A stretch of 32,760 bases of DNA. Origin: SYFY01 sp031385325. Lineage in GTDB: Bacteria > Pseudomonadota > Gammaproteobacteria > Pseudomonadales > Azotimanducaceae. The notes under the pieces are model-generated. The model made no database searches. It worked only from the letters and a program-made list of their open reading frames with translations, and was not told the DNA's origin. The position numbers were made by a program, and so were the translations under genes. Where the stretch lies: positions 1 through 32,760 of the forward strand of contig JANNBJ010000058.1 in assembly GCA_031385325.1 (NCBI GenBank), in the 5' to 3' direction. Of this stretch, positions 1-9,170 are shown piece after piece. The first letter of the stretch is position 1. Each line of letters starts with the position of its first letter.

Positions 1-194
1 TGTGCTACAAAAGCGGACAAATCTATTTGTTGCCAACAGGCCCTGTCTCGATATCGAACAGACTCCCTGCTTACCTTGAATTGCCGGGCCGATCTGCAAC
101 ACCCGCAGGCCGTATTGTTCGCGACAGCCAGGTTGATTGACCTGCCCGCCACAAACCTCAACACTCTGGTCTGCCCGCTTGTGAAACAAACTTT

Positions 195-1676
195 GTGAAT
201 AGCTCCGCCGATACTGCTGAATCTGCGCCTGCCGAATATCGGCGTGCCAAGGTTCGGGTTGGCAAGGTGCCCATCAGCACGAAGCTCTACCAGGGTATCG
301 GCGCCTTGCCAGGGGCCCACAAGGACCTGGCCTTCAGCACGTTCCTGCTGCTGTATTACAGCCAGATTCTCGGTGTGCCGGCTTCGTCAGCTTCGATTGT
401 TATGGCGATTGCACTGGCGGTCGACGCCATTATCGATCCACTGGTTGGCGCGTACTCCGACAATTTCCGTTCCCGCTTTGGTCGGCGACATCTCTTCATG
501 TATGCCGCAGCGATACCGCTGGGGCTCTTCCTGTATCTGCTGTTTTCGCCCCCGGCAGGAGCCGGCACAACACTGTTGACCGGCTGGTTGCTGACTTTCA
601 CGCTGCTGGTCAGGTTGGCTTTCACCTTTTTCGTGATCCCCTGGAATGCGCTGGCAGCAGAATATTCGCAGGATTATGTCGAGCGGACGTCGATCATTAC
701 GTTTCGAATGCTGGTTGGCTGGACCGGTGGACTGGCGTTCTTTTTCCTGGTGTTCACCTTTGTGTTTCCAGGCTCGGAGTTATATGAGAAGGGCCAGCTG
801 GATCCACGCAACTACCCGCTGTTCGCGATCATCCTTGGTCTGCTTGTTCCAACCTGGTGTCTGCTGACAACCCATCTCACACGCCGCGAAATCCCTTATC
901 TGAAGCAGCCGCTCAACCCGACACCACGACTACAGTTCACGGTTCTGCTACGACAGGTTCTGTTGGCGTTTCGCAGCCCGAACTTCCGTCGGGTGTTTGT
1001 TGCCTTCATGTTGTTCAGTGGCATTGCCGGTATCAACGGCGTGTTCGAGATCTATATGAACACCTACTTCTGGGAATTCGGCACCAGCGAACTGCGCTGG
1101 TTTGGATTTGTGCTGATCGGTGCCTTGTTTGCGTTTGCAGTGATCCCGTTTCTGCAACGACGATTCGAAAAACAGTCGATTCTGGTGGCTGCACTCGCTA
1201 CCAGCCTCGTGCTTGGTTTGCTGAAGGTCGCGCTCAGGTTTGCGGATGTGTGGCCCGACAATGGTGATCCCATGCTGCTGGTTGTGTTCGTGATCCACGC
1301 CAGCGTGATCGTCGTTTTGATAACAGTAGCGGGCATCATGTTCGCCTCCATGATGGCGGATCTCGTCGATGAACAAGAAATGCGAATGAAGCTACGTCAG
1401 GAGGGCGTATTCACTTCGGCGATTGGCTTTGCCAGTAAGTCCGTGTCGAGCATCGGGCTGATCGTTGGTGGTCTGCTGCTCGATCTGGTGATTCGCTTTC
1501 CGCGCCAGTCGCTGCCTGGAGAAGTCGATGCCGACACGTTGTTCCGACTCGCCTTCATCGATGGCATTGCCATTCCTGCGCTGTATGTCATTCCGATTTT
1601 TCTGCTGACCCGGTATTCGCTCACGCGGATGCAGCTTGAAGACATTCAGTTGGAGCTAAGGCGTCGCGACGCTTGA
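195..1676 (+). CDS. MFS transporter, GPH (MelB-like) sugar/cation symporter family
   Basis: A 493-residue polytopic inner-membrane protein. About twelve hydrophobic segments are spread over the whole length. The loop after the second segment reads DNFRSRFGRRHLFMY, the basic D-x6-GRR signature of the major facilitator superfamily, and the N-terminal KLYQGIGALPGAHKDLAFSTFLLLYYSQ with a conserved aspartate in DAIIDPLVGAYSD is typical of the glycoside-pentoside-hexuronide (GPH/MelB) group. Substrate cannot be read from the sequence; several marine bacterial relatives sit beside catabolic genes, so an organic acid, glycoside or terpenoid is possible. The start is a GTG with no visible ribosome-binding site; a second GTG at 267 is an alternative. 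It precedes a carotenoid oxygenase by 104 bases on the same strand and may supply it. The first 194 bases of the window show no supported gene. Confidence 0.85.
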   Translation: MNSSADTAESAPAEYRRAKVRVGKVPISTKLYQGIGALPGAHKDLAFSTFLLLYYSQILGVPASSASIVMAIALAVDAIIDPLVGAYSDNFRSRFGRRHLFMYAAAIPLGLFLYLLFSPPAGAGTTLLTGWLLTFTLLVRLAFTFFVIPWNALAAEYSQDYVERTSIITFRMLVGWTGGLAFFFLVFTFVFPGSELYEKGQLDPRNYPLFAIILGLLVPTWCLLTTHLTRREIPYLKQPLNPTPRLQFTVLLRQVLLAFRSPNFRRVFVAFMLFSGIAGINGVFEIYMNTYFWEFGTSELRWFGFVLIGALFAFAVIPFLQRRFEKQSILVAALATSLVLGLLKVALRFADVWPDNGDPMLLVVFVIHASVIVVLITVAGIMFASMMADLVDEQEMRMKLRQEGVFTSAIGFASKSVSSIGLIVGGLLLDLVIRFPRQSLPGEVDADTLFRLAFIDGIAIPALYVIPIFLLTRYSLTRMQLEDIQLELRRRDA

Positions 1677-1780
1677 GTTGGCTGTGACGCTGAAACGAGC
1701 GCCGGTCGGGTGTTGTGCGCGGCAATCGCGCTACAATTTGATGTCCCTCAAGCCAATGATTTTCTGCGGAGTACAGCACG

Positions 1781-3193
1781 ATGACCCGACCGATGCCCAA
1801 TGATCCGTTTCTGCAGGGAGCGTTTGCTCCCCTCGGCGCCGAATGTGAAGCACCTGATCTGATGGTCAAGGGTGAGTTGCCCACGGACCTGGCGGGAACC
1901 TACTACCGCAATGGCCCTGACCCGCTGCATGGACCACGCGATGGGGATCAGTATCACTGGTTTGATGGTGACGGCATGATCCACGCATTCAACATCGAAA
2001 ATGGCCGTGTGTCGTGGCGCAATCGCTGGGTTAGAACCCGCAAGTTCGAACTGGAGCGTGCGGCCGGCAAGAAGCTCTATGGAGTGTTCGGCAATCCGAT
2101 GATGTCCGACCCTTCAGTCGTCAACGAGGAATACAACACTGCCAACACCAACATCGTTGAACATCAGGGTCGGCTACTGGCGTTGATGGAAGGCGCGCTG
2201 GCGGTTGAGATCGAACAGAAGACACTCGCGACCAAGGGCACCGTCAGCTTTGATGGGCAGATCAACGGCCCGATCACGGCGCATCCGAAGTTCGACATGA
2301 AAACCGGCGAGATGATCTTTTTTGGTTACAGCGCGGGCGGCCCGGCCAGCAAGACACTGCGGTACAACGTCGCCGACAAAAACGGCAAGCTCACACGCAA
2401 TGAGTTCTTCGATGCACCGTATCCGGCCATGGTGCATGACTTCTTTGTGACTGAAACCCATGCAATCTTCCCGATTTTTCCGGTAACCACCAGCATTGAA
2501 CGTGTGATGACCGGTGGCCCGATGATGGCCTGGGAACCTGACAAGGGATCGCACTTCGGAGTGATTCCACGCAACGGCACGGCCGCCGATGTGCGCTGGT
2601 TCAGTGGGGATTCGCGTTTCATGTTCCACATGATGAATGCCTGGACCGAAGGCTCGAAACTGCACGCCGACGTGACCGGTTCCAACGCCACCCAGTTTGC
2701 ACCGAAGCTGGATGGCAAGATGGCCGACGTGTCCGATGGTGTTGCACCAACGTTCCGTCGCTGGACAGTGGATCTGGCCGACAACACCAGCGCCATCAAG
2801 GAAGAACTGTTCGACGACTTTGCCTGTGAATTCCCTCGTACGGATGACCGGCTCAGCACCTACGCCTACCGGCATGGTTATGCGGTGGGCTCACCGTCCA
2901 ATCGGATGGGTGGTTTCTCGCACGTGGTCCACTACGACACCCACGATGGCAATCGACGCCGTACCTGGACACCGGGCGCAGGTTATTCACTGGGTGAGGC
3001 GATTTTTGCCCCGGCAGTGAACGCCAAGGCCGAGAACGATGGGTACCTCATCGTGCTGGGTTTTAACGAGGCCACACAGAAGAGCGATCTCTTCATCCTG
3101 CGAGCCGATGATGTGGAGAAGGGGCCGGTAGCTACTGCGATGTTGCCACTGCGCATTCCGGCTGGTTTCCACGGCAACTGGGTTGCCGCGTAG
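1781..3193 (+). CDS. Carotenoid oxygenase (RPE65/CCD superfamily)
   Basis: A 470-residue enzyme of the carotenoid cleavage dioxygenase fold, a seven-bladed propeller with one Fe(II) held by four histidines. The expected histidines are visible at H168 (TAHPKFD), H219 (MVHDFF), H283 (FHMMNAW) and H464 (GFHGNW, close to the C terminus as is usual). The N-terminal GTYYRNGPDP and HWFDGDGMIHAF blocks are family signatures. Length is normal. Such enzymes split a C=C bond of apocarotenoids or of stilbenes (lignostilbene dioxygenases); which substrate applies here cannot be told. There is no signal peptide, so it is cytoplasmic. The ATG at 1781 has a GGAG nine bases upstream. The MFS gene upstream could import the substrate, which is an inference from position only. 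Confidence 0.92.
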   Translation: MTRPMPNDPFLQGAFAPLGAECEAPDLMVKGELPTDLAGTYYRNGPDPLHGPRDGDQYHWFDGDGMIHAFNIENGRVSWRNRWVRTRKFELERAAGKKLYGVFGNPMMSDPSVVNEEYNTANTNIVEHQGRLLALMEGALAVEIEQKTLATKGTVSFDGQINGPITAHPKFDMKTGEMIFFGYSAGGPASKTLRYNVADKNGKLTRNEFFDAPYPAMVHDFFVTETHAIFPIFPVTTSIERVMTGGPMMAWEPDKGSHFGVIPRNGTAADVRWFSGDSRFMFHMMNAWTEGSKLHADVTGSNATQFAPKLDGKMADVSDGVAPTFRRWTVDLADNTSAIKEELFDDFACEFPRTDDRLSTYAYRHGYAVGSPSNRMGGFSHVVHYDTHDGNRRRTWTPGAGYSLGEAIFAPAVNAKAENDGYLIVLGFNEATQKSDLFILRADDVEKGPVATAMLPLRIPAGFHGNWVAA

Positions 3194-3219
3194 CGTGTAG
3201 TTTCTCGCTGGCAGATATG

Positions 3220-3241
3220 GGGCGGTCAGAATCGACCGCCC
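3220..3241. terminator. Convergent hairpin between the carotenoid oxygenase and creD
   Basis: A perfect 8-bp stem (GGGCGGTC at 3220-3227 with GACCGCCC at 3234-3241) and a 6-base loop lie between two convergent stop codons. No strong T tract follows on either strand, so it could be a bidirectional terminator of modest strength. Confidence 0.6.
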
Positions 3242-3255
3242 GGAATCGAATCCCT

Positions 3256-4605
3256 TCAAGCACCAGCTGCCACAGTCGACGGTTTGTCGATACCAAACCA
3301 GTCCACACGTCTTGAGACATACATCGCAAGTCCGAGGACAGAAAACAGCAGCACTGAGCCCAGCAGCAATGCGTAGTCCTCCGCGTTCAATACCGTAAAC
3401 AGCACGCCATACACCGACGCCAGACCCGCGCTGAACCCCATGGCTCGACCGGTGCTGTGCAACACCGAACGAAGGTAACCACCGATCAACAGTACACAGG
3501 CTGTGGTCGACGTTGCGTACGCCGCGGCAAAGCCGATGTGTTCTGACAAGGACAGCAACAGCAGATAAAAAATCACCAGTGCCATGCCGACAAATCCGTA
3601 TTGCACGGGATGGACGGCGATGGACTTCAGGATCTCGAACAGAAAAAACCCGGCAAACGTCAGTGCGATGAACAGCAGTCCGTACTTCAGTGATCTCTCG
3701 CTCTGTACATATTGATCAACCGGATCGACCAGACTCACCCCAAATTCACGGCTGTTGAGTTCCTCACAATCTGTGGCGTCGTAGCAGTGATCAAAGAGGG
3801 ATTGCATGTTGGTGGCGAAAAACGACGTTGACCAGTTCGCCTCGAAGCCCTCTGTGGAGATGTTGCGCTGCGAGGGCAGAAACTCGCCGATGAAGGAAGG
3901 ATGCGGCCAGTTGGAACTGAGGTGCACCTTCGTCGTCTTGCCGACGGGCATGAGGCGAAGTTGTTCCGTGCCTTGCAGATTCAGTGGAATCTCGAAGCGG
4001 TATCGTTGTTCATCATCCTGATTGAGCACGGGTACTTCCGCGTGGACACCTTCCTTCAGGATCGGGCTCCCTGAACCAGGCATAAAGGCGACGTCAGAGT
4101 GATTGAAAGACAGTTTCAGATCCGAATCGATACCCCGGATATCACTGATGCCGATGCTCAGCATGGGTTGCCCGAAGGTGGTGTCGACCAGGTCCTGAGT
4201 CACGCCCAAGTGCGGTGGAATCACGAACTCCCCGGTGATCAAGGTCTGCGCCCGGTACAGATGTGCACGGTAAATACCGCGTGTGCGCACTTCATTTTTC
4301 AATGCGCCGTCGATGTTCAGTGAGTCCGGCAGGAGGTGCAGGTGTCCCGTTGAAATGTGTTCAACAGCCTGTTTTCCACCCCCTTCGACGGGAACCACCT
4401 CCCGAATGATTCGCCGATAGGGTACGACCAGCACCGGTCCGCTCACCTTCTGCTGATAGGCCGAATTTCGTGCAATGTCCTGTTTGACTTCGAGGCTTCG
4501 TTCCTGCCGTTCGTAGACCAGGTCCTGCACCGCGCTCAGGCAGATCAGCAGCACGATGGTGAGTGCGCCGATGGCGAGCAGCCGAAAAAGCAGTTTGCGT
4601 TGCAC
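3256..4605 (-). CDS. creD: Inner-membrane protein CreD (cell envelope integrity)
   Basis: 449 residues, one N-terminal membrane segment (about residues 7-25), a long periplasmic beta-rich region, and about five membrane segments in the last 130 residues, which is the CreD (DUF/CreD family) layout. CreD is the main output of the CreBC two-component system; in enterobacteria it confers colicin E2 tolerance and in Stenotrophomonas and Pseudomonas its orthologues go with beta-lactam response and envelope homeostasis. I place the start at GTG 4605 because CAGGAG sits nine bases before it and the protein then begins VQRKLLFRLLAIGALT like other CreD proteins; an upstream in-frame TTG at 4638 would add eleven residues. 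The gene follows creC and has its own operator-like box array in the 80-140 bases upstream. Confidence 0.93.
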   Translation of the reverse strand: MQRKLLFRLLAIGALTIVLLICLSAVQDLVYERQERSLEVKQDIARNSAYQQKVSGPVLVVPYRRIIREVVPVEGGGKQAVEHISTGHLHLLPDSLNIDGALKNEVRTRGIYRAHLYRAQTLITGEFVIPPHLGVTQDLVDTTFGQPMLSIGISDIRGIDSDLKLSFNHSDVAFMPGSGSPILKEGVHAEVPVLNQDDEQRYRFEIPLNLQGTEQLRLMPVGKTTKVHLSSNWPHPSFIGEFLPSQRNISTEGFEANWSTSFFATNMQSLFDHCYDATDCEELNSREFGVSLVDPVDQYVQSERSLKYGLLFIALTFAGFFLFEILKSIAVHPVQYGFVGMALVIFYLLLLSLSEHIGFAAAYATSTTACVLLIGGYLRSVLHSTGRAMGFSAGLASVYGVLFTVLNAEDYALLLGSVLLFSVLGLAMYVSRRVDWFGIDKPSTVAAGA

Positions 4606-4684
4606 GATGTTTTGCTCCTGAAGATGAAGGAGCAACAAGTCTGTTCTGCAGGTGTGGGAATCCGGTGGAGCGCGAGATGCCTAT

Positions 4685-4746
4685 GTGGAATAAGGGTGGA
4701 ATAAGAGTGGAATCGATGTGGAATCAGTGTGGAGATTGTGTGGGGG
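4685..4746 (-). promoter_or_regulatory. Cre-tag-like operator array upstream of creD
   Basis: On the plus strand the heptamer GTGGAAT (ATTCCAC on the creD strand) occurs at 4685, 4696, 4707 and 4718, each exactly 11 bases apart, and is followed in phase by degenerate GTGGAGA at 4729 and GTGGGGG at 4740. The E. coli CreB binding site (cre tag) is a direct repeat TTCAC-N6-TTCAC, which also has an 11-base period, and relatives precede creD/blrD genes in other bacteria. Here the half-site would be TTCCAC. The array begins 80 bases upstream of the creD GTG and runs over the creC stop codon. One helical turn per box implies several CreB protomers on one face of the DNA. The sites are seen; CreB as the ligand is inference. 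Confidence 0.8.
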
Positions 4747-6175
4747 CGTGCCTGGGCAGGGTCAGGCAGGCAACGACACCTGCGCTGGTATTGGTGATGG
4801 TCAGCGTGCCACCGTGCAGCACCGCCACTTCCTCGACAAAGTTGAGGCCAAGGCCGGTGCTCTTGCGCCCAGTGTTCGGTCTGGGCAGGGAGTAGAAACG
4901 TTCTTTCAGACGGGGCAGGGCATAGTCTGGAATCGGCGCGCCGGTGTTGCTGACCTTGATCAAGACTTCACTGTCGACGGCTGCAACCTCGATGCTGATT
5001 TCACCATGGTCAGGCGTGAACTCGATGGCATTGTCGAGCAGATTGTTGATGCCATGCCGGAGCAGAAATCGCTCGCCATGGATGTGCAGTGACGGTGGGA
5101 CGTGGACAGCCAGCCGGAGACTGCGTTGCCGCAAGCGTGGTGTCTGGCTCTCGACAACCGCGTGCACCAGCTCGTCAATCGCCAGTTCCACCGGGGACTC
5201 AAGCCCTTGCCGCGATTCCACCTGGGACAGCCGCAGTAGACGTTCGCTCAGTTGATGCAGGCGCTCCGCCTCGGTTTCGATGTTGCGCAGAAACCGATCC
5301 CGATCGGCCTTCGTCAGATCCTGATGCAACAGTTCCGCTGCACCGTTGATGGCGGCCAGCGGCGTCTTCAACTCGTGGGTCAGTGTCTGCACGTACTGTT
5401 CGACATAGGCCTTGCCTTCGAGCTGGACCCGCATCGCTTCAACCGCGCCGGCCAGTTGTTTGAGATCGCTGCCGTTCAGCAGCGGCACGACTGCCCGGTC
5501 ACCTTCGCTGATGGCCGTTGCGTAACTGGTCAGCTGTTTTAGTGCGCGCCCGAATCGCCACGACAATACCGCGCCAAACAGCAGGCCCAACGCAATCAGA
5601 CCACCACCGATCAGCGCCAATCGTCGTTGGGATCGTTCGATATAGGGTTGCAGCGTGTGGTTGGGTTTGGCGACGGTGAGCACACCCACAATCTGATCAC
5701 CGACGCGTATGGGCGCAGCCACGTACATGACCGTTGAGTTTTCATCTGCCGGATCATCCCGGGTTGAGCGGGCGCCGTACTTGCCATGCAAGGTCAGGTA
5801 GACATCGTTCCATCGGGAGTAGTCCTGACCTACCGCGTGCCCCGCAGAATCAAAGCGGACGATACCGAGCTGATCGGTAATGTAGATGCGATGGCTCACA
5901 TCGTTTTTTGCCATGCCCCAGATGTCGGCCTTGGGGTGACGGGACTGATAGCGTGTCAGCACTGAAGCCAGTTTACCGGCCTGCAGATCGCTGGGTTCCA
6001 GTTCTTCGGCCAGTAGCTCCGCCAGCAGATTGGCAGTATCGACGAGTGTTTCTTCAGTGGACTGGCGAACCGCTGGCTTGATCTCTTCGTTGACCATTCG
6101 CAGCACGAAGTAACCGATCAGCCCGACAAAAACGCCGTAGACGAGAAAGATGCGCAGGCCAAGTGACAGAGGCAT
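4724..6175 (-). CDS. creC: Sensor histidine kinase CreC
   Basis: 483 residues. An N-terminal membrane helix (about 8-26), a periplasmic sensor region with FDSAGHAVGQDYSRWNDVYLTL and KYGARSTRDDPA, blocks that are almost diagnostic for CreC, a second helix at about 186-206, HAMP, then HisKA with H267 in LTHELKTPLAA, an N box NLLDNAIEFTP and a G box KSTGLGLNFVEEVA. The ATP-binding domain ends normally. The kinase phosphorylates CreB; in E. coli it responds to growth in minimal medium and to fermentation products, and in other gammaproteobacteria to cell-wall stress. The ATG at 6175 lies 5 bases after the creB stop codon, so the two are co-transcribed. The 3' end overlaps the operator boxes of creD. 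Confidence 0.95.
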   Translation of the reverse strand: MPLSLGLRIFLVYGVFVGLIGYFVLRMVNEEIKPAVRQSTEETLVDTANLLAELLAEELEPSDLQAGKLASVLTRYQSRHPKADIWGMAKNDVSHRIYITDQLGIVRFDSAGHAVGQDYSRWNDVYLTLHGKYGARSTRDDPADENSTVMYVAAPIRVGDQIVGVLTVAKPNHTLQPYIERSQRRLALIGGGLIALGLLFGAVLSWRFGRALKQLTSYATAISEGDRAVVPLLNGSDLKQLAGAVEAMRVQLEGKAYVEQYVQTLTHELKTPLAAINGAAELLHQDLTKADRDRFLRNIETEAERLHQLSERLLRLSQVESRQGLESPVELAIDELVHAVVESQTPRLRQRSLRLAVHVPPSLHIHGERFLLRHGINNLLDNAIEFTPDHGEISIEVAAVDSEVLIKVSNTGAPIPDYALPRLKERFYSLPRPNTGRKSTGLGLNFVEEVAVLHGGTLTITNTSAGVVACLTLPRHAPTQSPH

Positions 6176-6180
6176 GGACG

Positions 6181-6894
6181 TCAGTGCTGTCTTGAGTTCG
6201 AGGGGCGCTGGTAACTGTAACCAAAACCGCGATTGGTACGGATGGGTTCCCGGTTCGCATCGACCTGCCTGAGTTTGGCACGCAGGCTTTTGATATGGCT
6301 GTCGATGTTGCGCTCGTATCCGGCATAGGAACTGATACCGGCAGCCTGCAGCAGTTGCTCCCGCGAAAAGACGCGCTCCGGCTGGCGTACGAGGCAGGCT
6401 AGAATTTCAAACTCGAAACGAGTCAGGGCCAGGACCTGGCCCGCGAAGATGATCTGTTGGCGATTGGTATCGATGACAAACTCGGTGTCCGCCGGAACTG
6501 CGGTGCCGGACTCGGAATTGCCTGCTTTCGAGTTGCCCGTCCGTTTGAGAATGCCGCGTATACGTGCGGCGACTTCGCGTGGACTGAACGGTTTGACCAC
6601 ATAGTCGTCCGCTCCGATTTCAAGACCGACAACGCGGTCCACTTCGCTGCCACGGGCGGTCAGGAAGAGCACGGGAACCTCGGAAAACAGACGCAGCCGC
6701 TTGCAGGCTTCGAAACCGTTCTGGTCTGGCAGGCCCACATCCATGATCACGAGATCAACGCTGCAGTCCTGCAGATAGGCAATCGCTTCGCCGGCGAGAG
6801 TGGTCCAGTGCGTTGAATGTCCATCGGCGGTGAGCGCATAGATCAGCGTATCGGCAATGGTGGGTTCGTCTTCGACGATCAGAATGTGAGGCAT
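6181..6894 (-). CDS. creB: DNA-binding response regulator CreB (OmpR family)
   Basis: 237 residues. The receiver domain has the acidic pair in VEDEP, phosphoacceptor D52 (VIMDVGLPD), the LTAR block and K101 (VVKPFSPREV). A linker of about 25 residues rich in Ser, Gly and Asn joins it to a winged-helix DNA-binding domain (LTRFEFEILACLVRQPERVFSREQLL, then NIDSHIKSLRAKL and NRGFGYSY). The LGLEIGADDY and SPREV stretches and the gene order creB-creC-creD identify it as CreB rather than another OmpR regulator. Phosphorylated CreB would bind the 11-bp-period boxes before creD. It is divergent from the molybdopterin oxidoreductase gene; the 98 bases between their starts show no clear copy of the box. 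Confidence 0.95.
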   Translation of the reverse strand: MPHILIVEDEPTIADTLIYALTADGHSTHWTTLAGEAIAYLQDCSVDLVIMDVGLPDQNGFEACKRLRLFSEVPVLFLTARGSEVDRVVGLEIGADDYVVKPFSPREVAARIRGILKRTGNSKAGNSESGTAVPADTEFVIDTNRQQIIFAGQVLALTRFEFEILACLVRQPERVFSREQLLQAAGISSYAGYERNIDSHIKSLRAKLRQVDANREPIRTNRGFGYSYQRPSNSRQH

Positions 6895-6992
6895 GTGGCG
6901 GGTGTCGCAACCTTGGCCGGGATTGGTTGTCTGACTGTACTGGCTGGCCGAACAGAAGTGGAGTGCGATACCCTCAACCCATGGAGGATCTC

Positions 6993-9170
6993 ATGAAAGA
7001 ACGAGATGCATACCGCATATGCCCGATATGCGAAGCGGGTTGTGGCCTGCGCGTGACCATGCAGGCGGACACCATCGTCCGTATCCGTGGCAACGACGAT
7101 GATCGCTTCTCCGCAGGCCACCTGTGCCCCAAGGGTGTTGCGCTGGCGGCGTTGCATACCGACCCGAGAAGGGTCCGGGAACCCCGTATCCGGGATGAAT
7201 CCGGCTCTCGAACCGCCTCCTGGAACGACGCCTTTGCCGTGGCCGCGAAGCGTCTGAGCGAGGTGCGCCGTCAATATGGCAACGACGCGGTCGCGATTTA
7301 TGTCGGCAACCCGACGGCGCACAACGTTGGCCTGGCGACGGGCTTTGCTCTCTTTGCCGGACAGCTTGGATCGCGAAACCTGTACACCGCCTCAAGCGTT
7401 GATCAGATGCCCAAACAACTGGCCAGTGAACTCATGTTCGGCAACGACATGGCGGTACCGGTGCCGGATATCGTGCATACCGACTTCCTGTTGATGCTGG
7501 GCGCGAACCCAGTGGTCTCCAACGGCAGTTTGTGGATGGTGCCAAAATTCCGCGACAAGGTTCGAGCACTGCGCGAACGTGGTGGATCTCTGGTGGTGGT
7601 TGACCCTCGGCGGACCGAAACTGCGCGGCTCGCGGATCAGCATATTGCCCTGCGTCCAGGCTCGGATGCCTGGTTACTGGCGGCATTGATCAACGAACTG
7701 ATGCAGTCCGGCCACAAACTTCCGGCGGCCTGCACAACACGTGGTTTGCAGACCCTGCAGGCGACGCTGGCCGGTATCGAAATGGATGAAGTGGTGCGAC
7801 GGACCGGATTGTCCGCTCAGCTGATTCGGCAGTTGGCGGAGGATCTTCGGTGTGCAAAATCGCCGGTGGTCTATGGCCGTGTTGGCACGACACTGCAAGC
7901 CTTCGGCACGCTCACGAGCTTCCTCATTGAAGCCTTGAATCTCTTGCTGGGCAGCCTCGATGTGCAAGGAGGCGCACTGTTCGGCGAGCAGGTCATGGCG
8001 AATCCTGGCCGGCCGGTCAAGACCGGTCTTGAGTACGCACGCTGGCACAGCCGTGTGTCGGGTCGACCCGAAGTCGGGGGGCAGTTGCCGGTGGTCTGCC
8101 TCGCGGAAGAAATAGAAACCGCAGGTCCCGGGCAGATTCGTGCACTGGTTTGTTTTGCCGGCAACCCGTTGTTGTCAAACCCTGATAGCACGCGCCTGCG
8201 CAAGGCCCTTGAATCGCTGGAACTGATTGTGGCGGTGGACATCTTTGACTCGGAAACTGCGTCGCTGGCGCATGTTCTGTTGCCTGGAACCTCGCCGTTC
8301 GAAGAAAGTCATTACGATCACTTTCTTGGCTCCTGGGGCTGGAAAAATGTTGCGCGCTACTCGGCGCCCCTGATAACAAAGGGAGATCGGCCCGACGAGT
8401 GGGGCCTGTGTCTGCAGCTGGCTTATGGCCTGTCTTCGAACGGAGAAGTTGCCGACGCTGCAACCCTGACCAACTTTGAAGACGACCTGGTTGCGCACAC
8501 CGTGCATAAACATGTCAGCGATCCGAAGGGCTCGCTGTTTGGCCGGGATGTGCAGGAGATTCTCGGCCTGATTGAACCGCCCAGTGGGGTTGAACGACTG
8601 CTGGATCTCGGGTTTCGAGCCGGACCGTTTGGTGATGCATTTGGCAAACGAGAGGGCCTGACACTCGGCCTCGTTCAGGCGTCCCCCGATGGTATCGACC
8701 TCGGTCCGTTGCGACCAAGGCTTGCCGAGGTCGTGCAGCATGCGGATGGTGTCATCGAGCTCGCGCCGCCATTGATACTGGCAGAAGTCGAACGATTGAA
8801 GCGCATGCCTTTCGCCGATGGTCTGCTGCTGATCGGTCGTCGTAACATCAAGTCAAACAACTCCTGGCTGACCGGCATCAAAGGTCTCGACAAAGGTGTC
8901 GACATCTGTGTGATCGAGATGAATGAAGAGGATGCGAAGCTCAGAACGATCACCCACGGTGATCGCGTGCGACTCTTCAACACCGCAGGCGCAATCGAAG
9001 CGCAGGTTGTTGTTGGTCAGGATCTTCGTCGTGGTGTGGTTTGCCTGCCACACGGGTTTGCGCGGGTGAATTACAACATGCTGGCAACCACGAGCCTTGT
9101 CGATGAACCGACCGGGACCGCCGCATTGAATGGAATCATGGTGGAAGTCGAGCCCATCGGAGTGTGTTGA
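6993..9170 (+). CDS. Molybdopterin oxidoreductase (formate dehydrogenase/BisC-like family)
   Basis: 725 residues from the ATG at 6993, which has GGAGG five bases upstream; upstream in-frame codons lack such a site. The N terminus carries the [4Fe-4S] motif C10-x2-C13-x3-C17-x27-C45-PKG found in the molybdenum bis-MGD enzymes, followed by the Mo/W-bis-MGD binding body and a C-terminal molydopterin dinucleotide-binding domain (NSWLTGIKG, GDRVRLFNTAG). No twin-arginine signal is present, so it acts in the cytoplasm. In the loop that carries the metal ligand, where formate dehydrogenases have Cys or Sec, the sequence reads NLYTASSVDQMP; by alignment the ligand position is Asp137. The enzyme is therefore probably not a true formate dehydrogenase, and the substrate is unknown. 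No separate Fe-S or cytochrome subunit follows. Confidence 0.88.
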   Translation: MKERDAYRICPICEAGCGLRVTMQADTIVRIRGNDDDRFSAGHLCPKGVALAALHTDPRRVREPRIRDESGSRTASWNDAFAVAAKRLSEVRRQYGNDAVAIYVGNPTAHNVGLATGFALFAGQLGSRNLYTASSVDQMPKQLASELMFGNDMAVPVPDIVHTDFLLMLGANPVVSNGSLWMVPKFRDKVRALRERGGSLVVVDPRRTETARLADQHIALRPGSDAWLLAALINELMQSGHKLPAACTTRGLQTLQATLAGIEMDEVVRRTGLSAQLIRQLAEDLRCAKSPVVYGRVGTTLQAFGTLTSFLIEALNLLLGSLDVQGGALFGEQVMANPGRPVKTGLEYARWHSRVSGRPEVGGQLPVVCLAEEIETAGPGQIRALVCFAGNPLLSNPDSTRLRKALESLELIVAVDIFDSETASLAHVLLPGTSPFEESHYDHFLGSWGWKNVARYSAPLITKGDRPDEWGLCLQLAYGLSSNGEVADAATLTNFEDDLVAHTVHKHVSDPKGSLFGRDVQEILGLIEPPSGVERLLDLGFRAGPFGDAFGKREGLTLGLVQASPDGIDLGPLRPRLAEVVQHADGVIELAPPLILAEVERLKRMPFADGLLLIGRRNIKSNNSWLTGIKGLDKGVDICVIEMNEEDAKLRTITHGDRVRLFNTAGAIEAQVVVGQDLRRGVVCLPHGFARVNYNMLATTSLVDEPTGTAALNGIMVEVEPIGVC

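Noticed and set aside
4685..4746. CRISPR array or minisatellite
   Set aside because: The 11-base unit is far too short for CRISPR, and its place directly before creD with the spacing of a cre tag is better explained as an operator.
6993..9170. Selenocysteine-containing formate dehydrogenase
   Set aside because: The frame has no internal UGA and no Cys/Sec at the ligand position; Asp is there instead.
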